A stretch of 42,197 bases of DNA from CAYTLW01 sp964438735. GTDB lineage: Bacteria; Myxococcota_A; UBA9042. The notes under the pieces were generated by a model, which searched no databases, had not been told where the DNA came from, and saw only the letters and a program-made list of their open reading frames with translations. The position numbers and the translations under genes are program-made. Shown here in pieces: positions 17,201-34,877 of this stretch (positions within the stretch are counted from its first letter, which is position 1; each line of letters begins with the position of its first letter). The stretch is taken from NCBI GenBank assembly GCA_964438735.1, contig CAYTLW010000063.1, forward strand, positions 1 through 42,197. Reading direction: 5' to 3'.

Positions 17201-18273
17201 ACGACAATTGCGACAAGAACAAGGGCTGCTATTCGGTCAACAACTCCATCCCCTGCAGCGACAACAACGCCTGCACCAAGGGCGACCACTGCACCGGCGG
17301 CAAGTGCGCGTCCACGCCCGTCGTCTGCAACGACAACAACCCCTGCACCGACGACATCTGCGACAAGAACAGCGGCTGCAAGGCCGTGCCCAACGTCGCC
17401 TGGTGCAACGATGGCAACGCCTGCACCAAGAACGATAAGTGCAGCAATGGCAAGTGCAGCGGCGCCAAGGTCACCTGCAATGATGGCAACGTCTGCACGG
17501 ACGACTTCTGCGTCAAGTCCAGCGGCTGCAAGGCGCTGCCGAACTCCGTGGGCTGCAACGACGGCAACGCCTGCACCAAGAACGACAAGTGCAGCAGCGG
17601 CAAGTGCGGTGGCAGCGCGGTGAGCTGCAACGACGGCAACGTCTGCACCAACGACAGCTGCAGCGTCTCCAGCGGCTGCAAGTGGACGGCCAACTCCGTC
17701 GGCTGCAACGACGGCAACGCCTGCACAGGCAGCGACAAGTGCAGCAACAAGAAGTGCGCCGGCAAGTCCATCACCTGCAACGACGGCAACCCGTGCACCA
17801 AGGATACGTGCAGCACCTCAAAGGGCTGCCAGGCCAGCAGCCTGCCCAACAACACGCCCTGCGGCGGCGGAAAGGTCTGCCAGTCGGGCAAGTGCACAGG
17901 CGTCGCCGTGCACGCCCAGTGCAAGCAGGGCTACACATCGGTCAACGACGGCAGCCGCAAGTGGACCAACAGCAACGGCGCCACCTGCGACAGCGGGCTG
18001 GCGACCAAGTGGTATCGCTGGGTCGGCGCCACCGGCACCAAGATCCCGGAGTTCGCGCCGCCGAAGAACCGCTGCGGCACCCACGCGCCGGGCTGGATGA
18101 ACGGCAAACATCCGGCGGTCAAGGACGGCGTGGTGACCCGCAAGATCTGCTACCACTGGTCCAACAGCACCTGTAACTGGTCCAACAACATCCTGGTGGT
18201 CAACTGCAACACGCACTACCTGTATCGGCTGACCAAGCCGCCGGTCTGCCACCTGCGTTATTGCGGCCAGTAG
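14275..18273 (+). CDS. Large cysteine-rich lipoprotein with CTDC-type repeats and a D8C-like C-terminal domain
   Basis: 1332 residues. ATG 14275 has GGAGG 4 nt upstream. The lipobox VWAGC places the lipid anchor at Cys27, followed by an acidic linker. A cysteine-rich N-terminal module resembles that of the preceding gene and ends in a single MopE motif (VCDGKDNDCDGKIDED). About 31 units of the form CDDGNxCTxDxCxxxxGC follow, like Pfam Dicty_CTDC, with long and short units alternating. The last 115 residues (from about 17920) resemble the D8C domain of uromodulin/GP2: CDSGL, KWYRWVG, RCGTHAPGWMNGKHP, DGVVTRKICYHW and PPVCHLRYC. It lies 74 bp after the first lipoprotein gene, so the two are probably co-expressed. 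Confidence 0.88.
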   Translation: MGNNIGRMSSTCLVVALCVLPLVWAGCGDVTGAEGGDAGIDAGAAITDIDFGVKDMGGDEPDQVAAEDVPDPDDVMPDSDDTTDAGGASACPGGPGCVCVDNAECDNVLCIDVADGKHCAVPCVDTCEDGFTCAPVGAGGGDVVNICVPNDLRLCDPCKDSKACKSLGVEDAACVDQGSEGAFCATGCKTDEQCKTGFVCKSVTTIEGASASMCVPKPADDKTNWGTCECSKAATAAKLSTACFVEHYSDDKQLVGKCPGVRTCAEDGLTGCTAPPLEVEVCDGKDNDCDGKIDEDTCTDSNDCTQSACDPAQGCLVTKLDGVPCDADGDVCTENDSCSKGVCIHGKPKNCDDGNVCTIAVCHLANGCTQTADNGKPCDADGDACTVGDICTGGTCIAGKSPDCDDDNPCTSDACDKVSGKCTATALVDGVSCDDNTACTTADACAAGTCVGKKLPCDDGNDCTANTCDPKTGCKTSILDGAACDDDNPCSIGDKCTGKSCTPGAPKVCASGGPCVLAKCKLSSGKCSYVELNDGDPCSDASACTANDACKSGVCLGKLLNCDDSNPCTSDTCDKATGCKHSDVVQACDDGDACTKSDICAKGKCGGTAVDVAKHCDDGNGCTDEGCNAKTGCTHSNNQAKCDDGSPCTNGDSCLAGKCSPGANLCECTADAHCAGKEDGNLCNGTLFCDKAKLPYKCNIKPLSVVKCDSSGDGPCLKTSCDTKTGKCNSGAINEGGGCNADGSVCTQTDSCSGGKCKPGKALDCDDKNPCTNDLCDKTKGCYKVANSKGCDDGNACTKNDVCDQAKCAGKPINVASECDDKNGCTDDACQPEKGCVHSNNQAKCDDGEICTSGDTCSGGKCVSGTDLCGCKANIDCAAKEDGNLCNGTLFCDKSKAPYQCQVNPLTVVVCSTKGDGPCNKTSCVAQSGKCVKKAANQGGKCDADGSVCTQNDTCNGGACKPGGKLNCQDGNICTNDNCDKNKGCYSVNNSIPCSDNNACTKGDHCTGGKCASTPVVCNDNNPCTDDICDKNSGCKAVPNVAWCNDGNACTKNDKCSNGKCSGAKVTCNDGNVCTDDFCVKSSGCKALPNSVGCNDGNACTKNDKCSSGKCGGSAVSCNDGNVCTNDSCSVSSGCKWTANSVGCNDGNACTGSDKCSNKKCAGKSITCNDGNPCTKDTCSTSKGCQASSLPNNTPCGGGKVCQSGKCTGVAVHAQCKQGYTSVNDGSRKWTNSNGATCDSGLATKWYRWVGATGTKIPEFAPPKNRCGTHAPGWMNGKHPAVKDGVVTRKICYHWSNSTCNWSNNILVVNCNTHYLYRLTKPPVCHLRYCGQ
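15958..17175 (+). repeat. Two tandem 609-bp super-repeats inside the CTDC-repeat lipoprotein gene
   Basis: Six successive cysteine-rich units (203 residues) are duplicated head to tail, 15958-16566 and 16567-17175. Landmark strings recur exactly 609 bp apart: the CDD-x-NPCT unit start (15958/16567), SNNQAKC (near 16183/16792) and EDGNLCNGTLFCDK (16306/16915). Each copy carries an insertion (LCxC...NLCNGTLFCDK...Y.C) not found in the other CTDC units, which makes the duplication unambiguous. The copies have diverged at many codons, so the event is not recent. Confidence 0.85.
17920..18270 (+). other. D8C-like (uromodulin/GP2-type) domain in a bacterial lipoprotein
   Basis: About 117 residues at the very C-terminus. 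Ordered matches to the vertebrate D8C domain, from memory of uromodulin, are CDSGLATKWYRWVG, CGTHAPGWMNGKHP, VKDGVVTRKICYHWSNSTC, VVNC, and YRLTKPPVCHLRYC. In uromodulin a Cys lies in the ETCVPVLRC region and a CC pair before LW. Here those positions read EFAPPKNRC and STCNW, so one Cys is missing from each, perhaps the two halves of one disulfide. Confidence 0.75.
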
Positions 18274-18274
18274 G

Positions 18275-28363
<10,089 letters not shown>

Positions 28364-28521
28364 CTGGAAACGCTCCTGCGACTGGCAGAGGAGACTCTAC
28401 CTCGCAGGATACCGGATGCACAGCAGCAAGCCGCCAAGGCGTGCACATGGAGCGCGCTGTCAACCGCAGCAACTTCGACGTGGCGGGCTTAGCGTACCTG
28501 TTTGTCTGAAACTGATGGACC

Positions 28522-29979
28522 TCAGGGCTTGGCCAGGATCGGGATCTTCACCGTATCCGAGTTGCTGCCCTGCACCCAGCCGATACGCAGCTCGGCGTCG
28601 GCGATGGGGCCAGCGTCTGGATAGAACGTCACCGGCAGGAAGGCGCTCTGCTTGGTGCCCAGGGTCTTGGGCGCCGAAAATGAGACCTTTCCGTCACCGG
28701 GCACGATGAGGTAGGGGTCGACCTCGAAGAGCTTGATGACGATGGGCTGCCAGCCGGGTTCGTCCGTGGCCACCTCGATGGACTTGAGCTCCAGCGGCTC
28801 GCCGATCTTGTTGGTCAGCGTGCACAGCCGCTTGGTCTTGCTCTTTTCGCCTTTGAAATCATAGATCAGTTTGCCATCCAGGGCCTCGCATTTGACCAGG
28901 AGGTCGCCGGTGTTCTCCCACTTCACCTTCAGCTCCACCCGCACGGGCGAGTTGATGGCGTCGGTGTAGTGGATGCTGGCGGCGTTGTTGTGATCGACGT
29001 CCGGCCCGGCAGGAATGACCTGGAAGCAGAATTCGTGGGTCTTGCTGCTCTGGGCGGCGAGTTTGGTGCCCGGAACAGGGCCCTTGCTGACCTTCCACAA
29101 CTTGTCCGGGGTGTCGAAGACGACCTTGTCGTAGGCGATGTCGCCGTCGCCGATGTTGCTCATGGTGACGCACTTGGTGTCGGTCTTATTGGGTTGCGGG
29201 TCGACGTACTCCAGTTCGGCCGAAGGCGGCTTCAGCGTGCCGCCGGCTTTGGCGAAATCGAACTTCAGCTCGAGGCTCTTCAGGTCCGGGTCGTCGCTCT
29301 CGATGAGCAGGGTGCCGCCCTTGGTGTCGGGGAAGGCGGCGTCGTAGCTGTACAGGATCACCACTTCGAAGCTGGTGCCTGCATCCAGCTCCATGGGCAT
29401 GGAGGGTTTGCCCTTGAGGGTCTTCATCTGCAGCGAGAAGTTGTGGGTGCTCCAGTCCAGTTTGCTGATGGTGAGCGGCCCGCCGCCGGTGCTCTCCAGC
29501 AGCACGACCACCTGCTGCTTGGCGTCGCCGCCGGCTGCTCCAGGGCTGAACAGGTAGCTGGTGGTGGCCACGCCGCCGACGGTGACGTTGAGCTTGGGGA
29601 TCGGGCCGGCGTCCACGGGTACGTCGCTGCCGGCGTCGACCTCGTGGATGGGTCGGCACTCGGTGGTGAAGCCCAGGCCGCTGGCGGCCGGGACCTCGAC
29701 GCAGCGATACTCGGGCTTGCAGGCCTCGGCGATGACCCAGATCTTCTTGTCCGGGTCGCAGCGCATGCGCAACGGCCCGTTGGGACTCTGCAAGCAGCCC
29801 TCGTTCTGTCCCGGCGGGATGCATGCGCTGTCGGGCAGGCCGCCGCTCATGCCGGCTGGCGGCGTGGTCGTGCTCGCAGCCTGCTCGCCGCAAGCGATCG
29901 CCACGCAGATGCAAAGCCAGAGCGTCGCCACTGCCAGGCTGCGCGTTCCGGCGCGCGATGTTGTTCGTCGGGCCATCAT
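28522..29979 (-). CDS. Lipoprotein with Ig-like/ASH-type beta-sandwich domains
   Basis: 485 residues from ATG 29979, with GGAGG 5 nt upstream; a TTG twelve bases earlier is rejected because it precedes the Shine-Dalgarno. The lipid anchor is at about Cys30 (AIAC-GEQ). Next come a small cysteine-rich region (ACIPPGQNEGC...RCDPDKK...YRC...EC) and an acidic linker. About three beta-rich repeats follow, with sequences such as VVVLLESTGGGPLTISKLDW and CVTMSNIGDGDIAYDKV. These resemble the choice-of-anchor/ASH-type domains ('N.G...L.I..v'). It lies 158 bp upstream of the giant FGE lipoprotein gene on the same strand and may be co-transcribed with it. The function is unknown. Confidence 0.75.
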   Translation of the reverse strand: MMARRTTSRAGTRSLAVATLWLCICVAIACGEQAASTTTPPAGMSGGLPDSACIPPGQNEGCLQSPNGPLRMRCDPDKKIWVIAEACKPEYRCVEVPAASGLGFTTECRPIHEVDAGSDVPVDAGPIPKLNVTVGGVATTSYLFSPGAAGGDAKQQVVVLLESTGGGPLTISKLDWSTHNFSLQMKTLKGKPSMPMELDAGTSFEVVILYSYDAAFPDTKGGTLLIESDDPDLKSLELKFDFAKAGGTLKPPSAELEYVDPQPNKTDTKCVTMSNIGDGDIAYDKVVFDTPDKLWKVSKGPVPGTKLAAQSSKTHEFCFQVIPAGPDVDHNNAASIHYTDAINSPVRVELKVKWENTGDLLVKCEALDGKLIYDFKGEKSKTKRLCTLTNKIGEPLELKSIEVATDEPGWQPIVIKLFEVDPYLIVPGDGKVSFSAPKTLGTKQSAFLPVTFYPDAGPIADAELRIGWVQGSNSDTVKIPILAKP

Positions 29980-30033
29980 CACACCCTCCAAATGGGCTCC
30001 CCTGCAGCCCAGTATGGCGGCCTCCCACCAACC

Positions 30034-30062
30034 TTGCCAGTTGCTCGACCGAGCCCTACCTT
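30034..30062 (+). promoter_or_regulatory. Putative sigma70-type promoter of the transketolase/RLP operon
   Basis: TTGCCA, a 17-nt spacer and TACCTT, ending 48 bp before the ATG of the first transketolase subunit gene, in the divergent region with the lipoprotein gene. The spacing is ideal, but the match was found by eye in GC-rich DNA. Confidence 0.3.
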
Positions 30063-30110
30063 CACGTCGCCGCGCGCAGCATTCCCCCTCGCCGCGACAG
30101 TGGAGAATCT

Positions 30111-31037
30111 ATGGTCGAGCCCACGCCGACGACCGCGGAGCAGCTGGCTCGTTGCCGCGCCGTCGCTGCCGCCATCCGTCGGCGGGTGCTGGACCATGTG
30201 CTGCGCAACGGCGAGGGCTATCTCAGCCAGGCGTGCTCCTCGGCCGAATTGCTGGCCACGCTCTACACCGCAGTCTTGCGCCTGGGCCCGTCTGAGGGAC
30301 CGCCTGTGCCGCCGCCATTCGTCGCCGGGCCCGCTGCCGGTCGACCGGGCTGGCGAGGCGGCTGCTACAACGGTGCGCCGACGCCGGAAAACGATCGCTT
30401 CTTCTTCTCGCCGGTCCACTACGCCCTGGTGCTCTACACCACCCTGATCGAGGTCGGCAGGATGGCCCCGGAGGCGCTGGACGACTTCAACTCCGACGGC
30501 AGCACCGTGGAGATGATCGGCGCCGAGCACAGCCCGGGCATCGAGGCCACCGCCGGTTCGCTGGCCCAGGCCCTGTCGGTCGCTGGCGGCGTGGCCCTGG
30601 CCCGCAAGCTTCGCGGCGACACGGGGCGGGTGTGGGTGTTCATGAGCGATGGCGAGTTCCAGGAAGGGCAGACCTGGGAGGCCTTCGCCGCGGCGTCATT
30701 TCATCGCCTGAGCAACCTGGCCGTGGTGGTGGACGTCAACGGCTACCAGTGCGATGGCCGCATGGACGAGGTGATGACCATCGAGCCCCTGGCGGCCCGC
30801 CTGCGCGCGTTCGGCGCCCTGGTGGCGGGCATCGACGCGCACGATCCAGCGGCATTGCTCATGGGCGCGCAGATTCATAATCCGGATGGTCCCCTTGTGA
30901 TCCTCGGCCGCAGCGATCCATGTCACGGCTTGCCGCCGCTGCGTGAACGCATTCCCAAGCTGCATTACGTGCGCTTCAAGAGCGGGCTCGAGCGACAGCG
31001 CTATGCCGACGCCCTCGCCGCAATGGGAGGGGACTGA
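30111..31037 (+). CDS. Transketolase, N-terminal (TPP-binding) subunit
   Basis: 308 residues, ATG with GGAG about 6 nt upstream. It matches the first half of a split transketolase, which binds thiamine diphosphate and Mg2+. Visible are SPVHYALVLYTTL (the SxxH motif), EHSPGIEATAGSLAQALSVA, and the TPP motif SDGEFQEGQTWEAF followed by VVVDVNGYQCDG. Single-gene transketolases are about 660 residues, so this half depends on the next gene for the pyrimidine-binding and C-terminal domains. The usual GDGE is SDGE here. Only 1 nt separates its stop codon from the next start. The acceptor substrate is unknown. Confidence 0.92.
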   Translation: MVEPTPTTAEQLARCRAVAAAIRRRVLDHVLRNGEGYLSQACSSAELLATLYTAVLRLGPSEGPPVPPPFVAGPAAGRPGWRGGCYNGAPTPENDRFFFSPVHYALVLYTTLIEVGRMAPEALDDFNSDGSTVEMIGAEHSPGIEATAGSLAQALSVAGGVALARKLRGDTGRVWVFMSDGEFQEGQTWEAFAAASFHRLSNLAVVVDVNGYQCDGRMDEVMTIEPLAARLRAFGALVAGIDAHDPAALLMGAQIHNPDGPLVILGRSDPCHGLPPLRERIPKLHYVRFKSGLERQRYADALAAMGGD

Positions 31038-31038
31038 C

Positions 31039-32046
31039 ATGGAGACGGTCCTGCGCCCCCATCGCCAGCACCTGGTCCGCTGGGCGGCCGACAAACCCGA
31101 AGTGCTGGTGCTGTCGGCCGACCTGACCGCCTCCTGCGAGGCAGACGGCTTTCGAGAGGCCTACCCCGAACGCTTCTTCTCCATGGGCATGGCCGAGCAG
31201 AACATGATGGGGTTCGCCGCCGGCCTGGCCCGCGAGGGCTACTCGCCGTGGGTGCATACCTTCGCCGTCTTCGTCACCCGCCGGCCCTATGACCAGGTGG
31301 CCATGTCCATCGCCTGCCCGAACCTGCCGGTGCGCCTGGTCGGTTTGCTGCCGGGCCTGACCACGCCCGGTGGCGTCACCCACCAGGCCATCGACGACCT
31401 GGCCTTGATGCGGGCCCTGCCCAACATGACCGTGCTCGCCTGCGGCGACGCCACCGAGGTGGAGACCGTGCTCGACGCGGCACAAAGTGTCGACGGGCCA
31501 GTCTACATCCGCATGCTGCGCAAGGCCGTGCCGCGCATCTTCCCCAAGACCGCGCCCTTCGAGATCGACCGCATGCGGGTGCTGGCGACCGGCGCTGACC
31601 TGCTGCTGGTCAGCACGGGCATCTGCACGGTTGAGGCCATGCGCGCTGCCGGCGTGCTGCGCGCCAGGGGCCTGTCGGTGTGTCACCTGCACGCCCACAC
31701 CCTCAAACCCTTCGACGATCCAGCCTTGCTGGAGGCCGCCGCGGGGGTGCGGTACGGCATCATCAGCGTCGAAAACCACAGCGTCATCGGTGGCCTGGGC
31801 AGCGCGATTGCCGAATGCCTGGCGGACGCCGGCCTCGGCCGTCGCCTGGTGCGCCTGGGGCTGCAGGATACCTGGGCCAATGGCGCCAGCCAGGCCTGGC
31901 TGATGCGTCGTTATGGCATCGACGCGGTGGCTATCTTCCGCGCCGCCTCCCGGCTGGTCGGTCAGCCCCTGGTGGCAGGTCCCGGCGAGTTGGATCCGCC
32001 CGACCCCGAGGCGGCCCACGCGGCCGCCGCCGCCGAGGGCCTCTAG
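31039..32046 (+). CDS. Transketolase, C-terminal (PYR) subunit
   Basis: 335 residues, ATG 31039 with GGAGG inside the end of the previous gene (31026-31030). It contains the pyrimidine-binding domain with SADLTASC, FFSMGMAEQNMMGFAAGLA (the catalytic glutamate that activates TPP), FAVFVTRRPYDQV and TTPGGVTHQAIDDLALM. A transketolase C-terminal domain follows (LLLVSTGICTVEAM; ISVENHSVIGGLGSAIAE). It forms the alpha2beta2 enzyme with the preceding subunit. The stop codon TAG is followed directly by the ATG of the RuBisCO-like gene, so translational coupling is likely. Confidence 0.93.
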   Translation: METVLRPHRQHLVRWAADKPEVLVLSADLTASCEADGFREAYPERFFSMGMAEQNMMGFAAGLAREGYSPWVHTFAVFVTRRPYDQVAMSIACPNLPVRLVGLLPGLTTPGGVTHQAIDDLALMRALPNMTVLACGDATEVETVLDAAQSVDGPVYIRMLRKAVPRIFPKTAPFEIDRMRVLATGADLLLVSTGICTVEAMRAAGVLRARGLSVCHLHAHTLKPFDDPALLEAAAGVRYGIISVENHSVIGGLGSAIAECLADAGLGRRLVRLGLQDTWANGASQAWLMRRYGIDAVAIFRAASRLVGQPLVAGPGELDPPDPEAAHAAAAAEGL

Positions 32047-33186
32047 ATGCGTGCTGTGCATGTGGCCACCAGCGGTGAGCGCATCGTGGCCCACTATCGC
32101 CTCGACGCGACCGGCGATGACGCCTTCCAGATCGCCTGCGACCTTTGCGTTGAACAGACCGTCGAGTTCCCCGCCGACCTGCTGCCGCCGGGCGACATCC
32201 CGCAGCGCATCGTCGGCCACATTGACTGTCTCAAGGACCTGCCCGACGGCGCCACCGAGGCCGTGGTGGACTACGCCGTCGAGACCGTCGGCACCGAACT
32301 GAGCCAGCTGCTCAATGTGCTCTTCGGCAACAGCAGCCTCAAGCCGGGCATTCGATTGCAGCGTTTCGAGTTGCCGGATTCGCTGCTGGCGGCCTTTCAG
32401 GGTCCTCGTTTTGGTCGTCGGGGGCTGCGCGAACTCTGCGCTGCGCCCAACCGGCCGCTGATCTGCTCTGCGCTCAAACCCATGGGCCTCGATCCGGCCG
32501 CCCTGGCCGACCTGGCGCGCAAGTTTGCCCTGGGCGGCGTCGACTTCATCAAGGACGACCACGGCCTGGCCGACCAGCCCTTCTGTCGTTTCGAGGAGCG
32601 CGTCGGTCGGGTCGCCGAGGCCGTCGCCCGCGCCAACGCCGAGACCGGCGGTCATACCCGCTACGCGCCCAACGTCAGCGCACCCGACGACCGCATGCCC
32701 CGCCGGGCCCGCTTCGCCCGCGACAACGGCGCCGGCGGCCTGCTGGTGGCCCCAGGGCTGGTGGGTTTCGACGCCGTGCGCCGCCTGGCCGAAGACGATG
32801 GCGTCGGCCTGCCCATCCTCGGGCATCCGGCCCTGCTGGGCAGCTTTGTGACCTCGCCGAGTCAGGGCATCGCCCACGGCGCGCTCTTCGGACAGCTCTT
32901 TCGAATGGCCGGCGCCGACGCCACCATCTTCCCCCATCACGGTGGCCGCTTCAGCTTCTCGCCGGCGGAGTGCCATGAGCTGGTCCAGGGCACCGCGACC
33001 CCCATGGGCCGGCTGGCGCCCATCCTGCCGGTGCCGGCGGGGGGAATGGCGCTGGATCGCGTCGGGGAAATCCGCGAGTTCTACGGCCCCGACGTGATGC
33101 TGCTCATCGGCGGCAACCTGCACCGCCATCCCGACGGCCTGGTGGCCGCCTGCCGGGAGTTTCTCGGTCGGGTTTCGAGCGCTTGA
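32047..33186 (+). CDS. RuBisCO-like protein (form IV RLP)
   Basis: 379 residues, with the RuBisCO large-subunit fold: an N-terminal domain to about residue 120, then a TIM barrel. The lysine equivalent to K175 is present (ALKPMGLD, K144) but K177 is replaced. The carbamylation/metal motif reads KDDH (169-172) instead of KDDE, in GGVDFIKDDHGLADQPF. The loop-6 lysine (K334) position falls at R301 in HHGGRFSF. True carboxylase activity is therefore unlikely; an enolase, isomerase or decarboxylase reaction on a sugar phosphate is expected from the RLP family. RLPs and split transketolases both occur in apiose/apionate catabolism, but the partner kinases and dehydrogenases of those routes are not in this window. 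Confidence 0.92.
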   Translation: MRAVHVATSGERIVAHYRLDATGDDAFQIACDLCVEQTVEFPADLLPPGDIPQRIVGHIDCLKDLPDGATEAVVDYAVETVGTELSQLLNVLFGNSSLKPGIRLQRFELPDSLLAAFQGPRFGRRGLRELCAAPNRPLICSALKPMGLDPAALADLARKFALGGVDFIKDDHGLADQPFCRFEERVGRVAEAVARANAETGGHTRYAPNVSAPDDRMPRRARFARDNGAGGLLVAPGLVGFDAVRRLAEDDGVGLPILGHPALLGSFVTSPSQGIAHGALFGQLFRMAGADATIFPHHGGRFSFSPAECHELVQGTATPMGRLAPILPVPAGGMALDRVGEIREFYGPDVMLLIGGNLHRHPDGLVAACREFLGRVSSA

Positions 33187-33270
33187 GCCGATCGCCATGT
33201 CGCCCGGCGGCGCCCCGTGGCATCTTGCCGCCACGCAATCTCCGCTCACTTCCGCCCTCAGGGAGCCACC

Positions 33271-33894
33271 ATGGCACTGCCCCGATTCCTCCTACGTCAA
33301 CTCTCCCAACCCCAGGGGTTGCTCGGCTCCCTGGTCGCCCTGCTGCTCAACAAGGGCAACGCGACCCAGAATGAGTCCACGATCGCCGCGCTGGAGCTGC
33401 AGCCCGACCACGCGGTCCTGGACGTGGGTTTCGGTGGCGGCGTCAGCTTCCACGCCCTGCTCGCCGCCTGCAAAGAAGGCAAGGTCTGCGGCGTGGAGAT
33501 CAGCGAGGACATGGTCGCCCGCGCCAACAAGCGCTGGCGTGCCCAGATAGAGGCCGGCCGCATGGAGATTCAAGCCGGCGGCGCCGATTCCCTGCCCTGG
33601 TCTGATGGGACCTTCGATCGGATCCTGACCGTCAACACCCTCTACTTCTGGCCCGACCTGGACGCCGGGCTCGCCGACATGGTGCGGGTGCTGAAGCCCG
33701 GCGGGCGATTTGTCGCCTCGGTGACCCCAGCGGAGCTGCTGACCAGGGTCGGCTTCGACACCATGGGCTTTCGCACCGATGGCCCGGAGCAACACGCCGA
33801 CGCCTGCCGGCGGGCCGGCTTCGCCACCGTCGAGACCCGCGCCACCCACGACGGCAAGCAGAGCGTGCTTATCATCTGCGACGCGCCCGGCTGA
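33271..33894 (+). CDS. Class I SAM-dependent methyltransferase
   Basis: 207 residues, ATG with GGGAG 5 nt upstream. The Rossmann-type methyltransferase motifs are clear: motif I VLDVGFGGGVSFHALL, motif II GVEISEDM, motif IV in LPWSDGTFDRILTVNTLYFW, and VLKPGGRFV. It is most like UbiE/BioC-type small-molecule methyltransferases, but the substrate is not predictable. It begins 84 bp after the RLP gene; the gap contains a CGTGGC-N8-GCCACG stem-loop (33216-33235), so it could be a separate unit. Confidence 0.85.
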   Translation: MALPRFLLRQLSQPQGLLGSLVALLLNKGNATQNESTIAALELQPDHAVLDVGFGGGVSFHALLAACKEGKVCGVEISEDMVARANKRWRAQIEAGRMEIQAGGADSLPWSDGTFDRILTVNTLYFWPDLDAGLADMVRVLKPGGRFVASVTPAELLTRVGFDTMGFRTDGPEQHADACRRAGFATVETRATHDGKQSVLIICDAPG

Positions 33895-33976
33895 ACCCGT
33901 GGCTTTGTGATATGTGTGCCGCGCCCGAGGCGGCGCCCGCTGCCGCCCTTCACCCAAGACGTCACCGGGAGCCCCG

Positions 33977-34843
33977 ATGGCCGCAAGCAAGCGCAACGCA
34001 GATTCCTCGCCTGGTCCGCAGGTCCTCATCTCCAAGCTCAACGGTGTGACGACCCTGACCATGAACCGCCCCAAGCGGCTCAACGGCTGGACCCGGCCGA
34101 TGATGGACGAGCTCAAGGCAGGCCTCGCCGCCGCCGCTGAGGACGACGCCACCAAGGCCGTCATCCTCACCGGCAGCGGCCGCTACTACTGCGCCGGGGT
34201 CAACCTGGGCGGCACCCTGGAGCTGGGGCATCCGGCCACGCTGCATCGCCTGATCACCGAGCACAATCGGGAGCTCTTCGACACCTTCCTGGACTTCCCC
34301 AAGCCCATCCTGGTCGCCGCCAATGGACCCGCATTGGGCGCGGCGGCCACCTCGGCTACCCTCTGCGATGGCATCATCGCCGCCCACGGAGCGCACTTCT
34401 CGACGCCCTTCGCCGCCGTCAAGGTCACCCCTGAAGGCTGCTCGAGCGTGCTCTTCGAGCGCATGATGGGCGCGGAATCGGCCCAACGAATGCTCGGTGA
34501 AGAGGGCTGGAAGCCTACGGCCAAGGAGGCGCTGGCGGTGGGCCTGGTGCAGTGGGCCGTGCCGGCTGAGGACTTGATGACCGAGGCGCAGCGCATCGCC
34601 GAGGAGTGGATCGCGTCGGGTAAGGAGCGGAGCTTTCGAGGTCCCGGCGAGTTGGAGGAGCTCAAGGCGGTCAACGCGCGGGAGTCGGTCGGCGTGGCGG
34701 ATTCATTCTTGAGTGCGCCATTCATGAAGGCGCAGGTGAAGTTCCTGTGGAGCAAGGGCAAGCGCGGGCCGGCGGTGATGTTCGCGGCGTTGCTGGCGTC
34801 CCGGCCGCTGTGGTCGCGGCTGTTGCCGAAGAACGATAGTTAG
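33977..34843 (+). CDS. Enoyl-CoA hydratase/isomerase family protein, ECI2-like
   Basis: 288 residues of the crotonase superfamily. The start is ATG 33977, after a GGGAG. The oxyanion-hole segments are RYYCAGVNLGG and VAANGPALGAAATSATLCD. The segment AVKVTPEGCSSVLFERMMG, with Glu in TPEGCSS, is typical of Delta3,Delta2-enoyl-CoA isomerases of the ECI2/PECI type rather than true hydratases, which carry a second Glu in the 'E.xxGxxP' segment. A role in degrading unsaturated fatty acids is inferred. The gene lies 82 bp after the methyltransferase gene and converges on the SDR gene. Confidence 0.88.
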   Translation: MAASKRNADSSPGPQVLISKLNGVTTLTMNRPKRLNGWTRPMMDELKAGLAAAAEDDATKAVILTGSGRYYCAGVNLGGTLELGHPATLHRLITEHNRELFDTFLDFPKPILVAANGPALGAAATSATLCDGIIAAHGAHFSTPFAAVKVTPEGCSSVLFERMMGAESAQRMLGEEGWKPTAKEALAVGLVQWAVPAEDLMTEAQRIAEEWIASGKERSFRGPGELEELKAVNARESVGVADSFLSAPFMKAQVKFLWSKGKRGPAVMFAALLASRPLWSRLLPKNDS

Positions 34844-34877
34844 GACGCTGATCAATCCCGGTGTGGTCTCAAAATAG

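Noticed and set aside
33216..33235. CGTGGC-N8-GCCACG stem-loop as an intrinsic terminator of the transketolase/RLP operon
   Set aside because: The stem is only 6 bp and no T-run follows; it is mentioned only as context for the methyltransferase gene.
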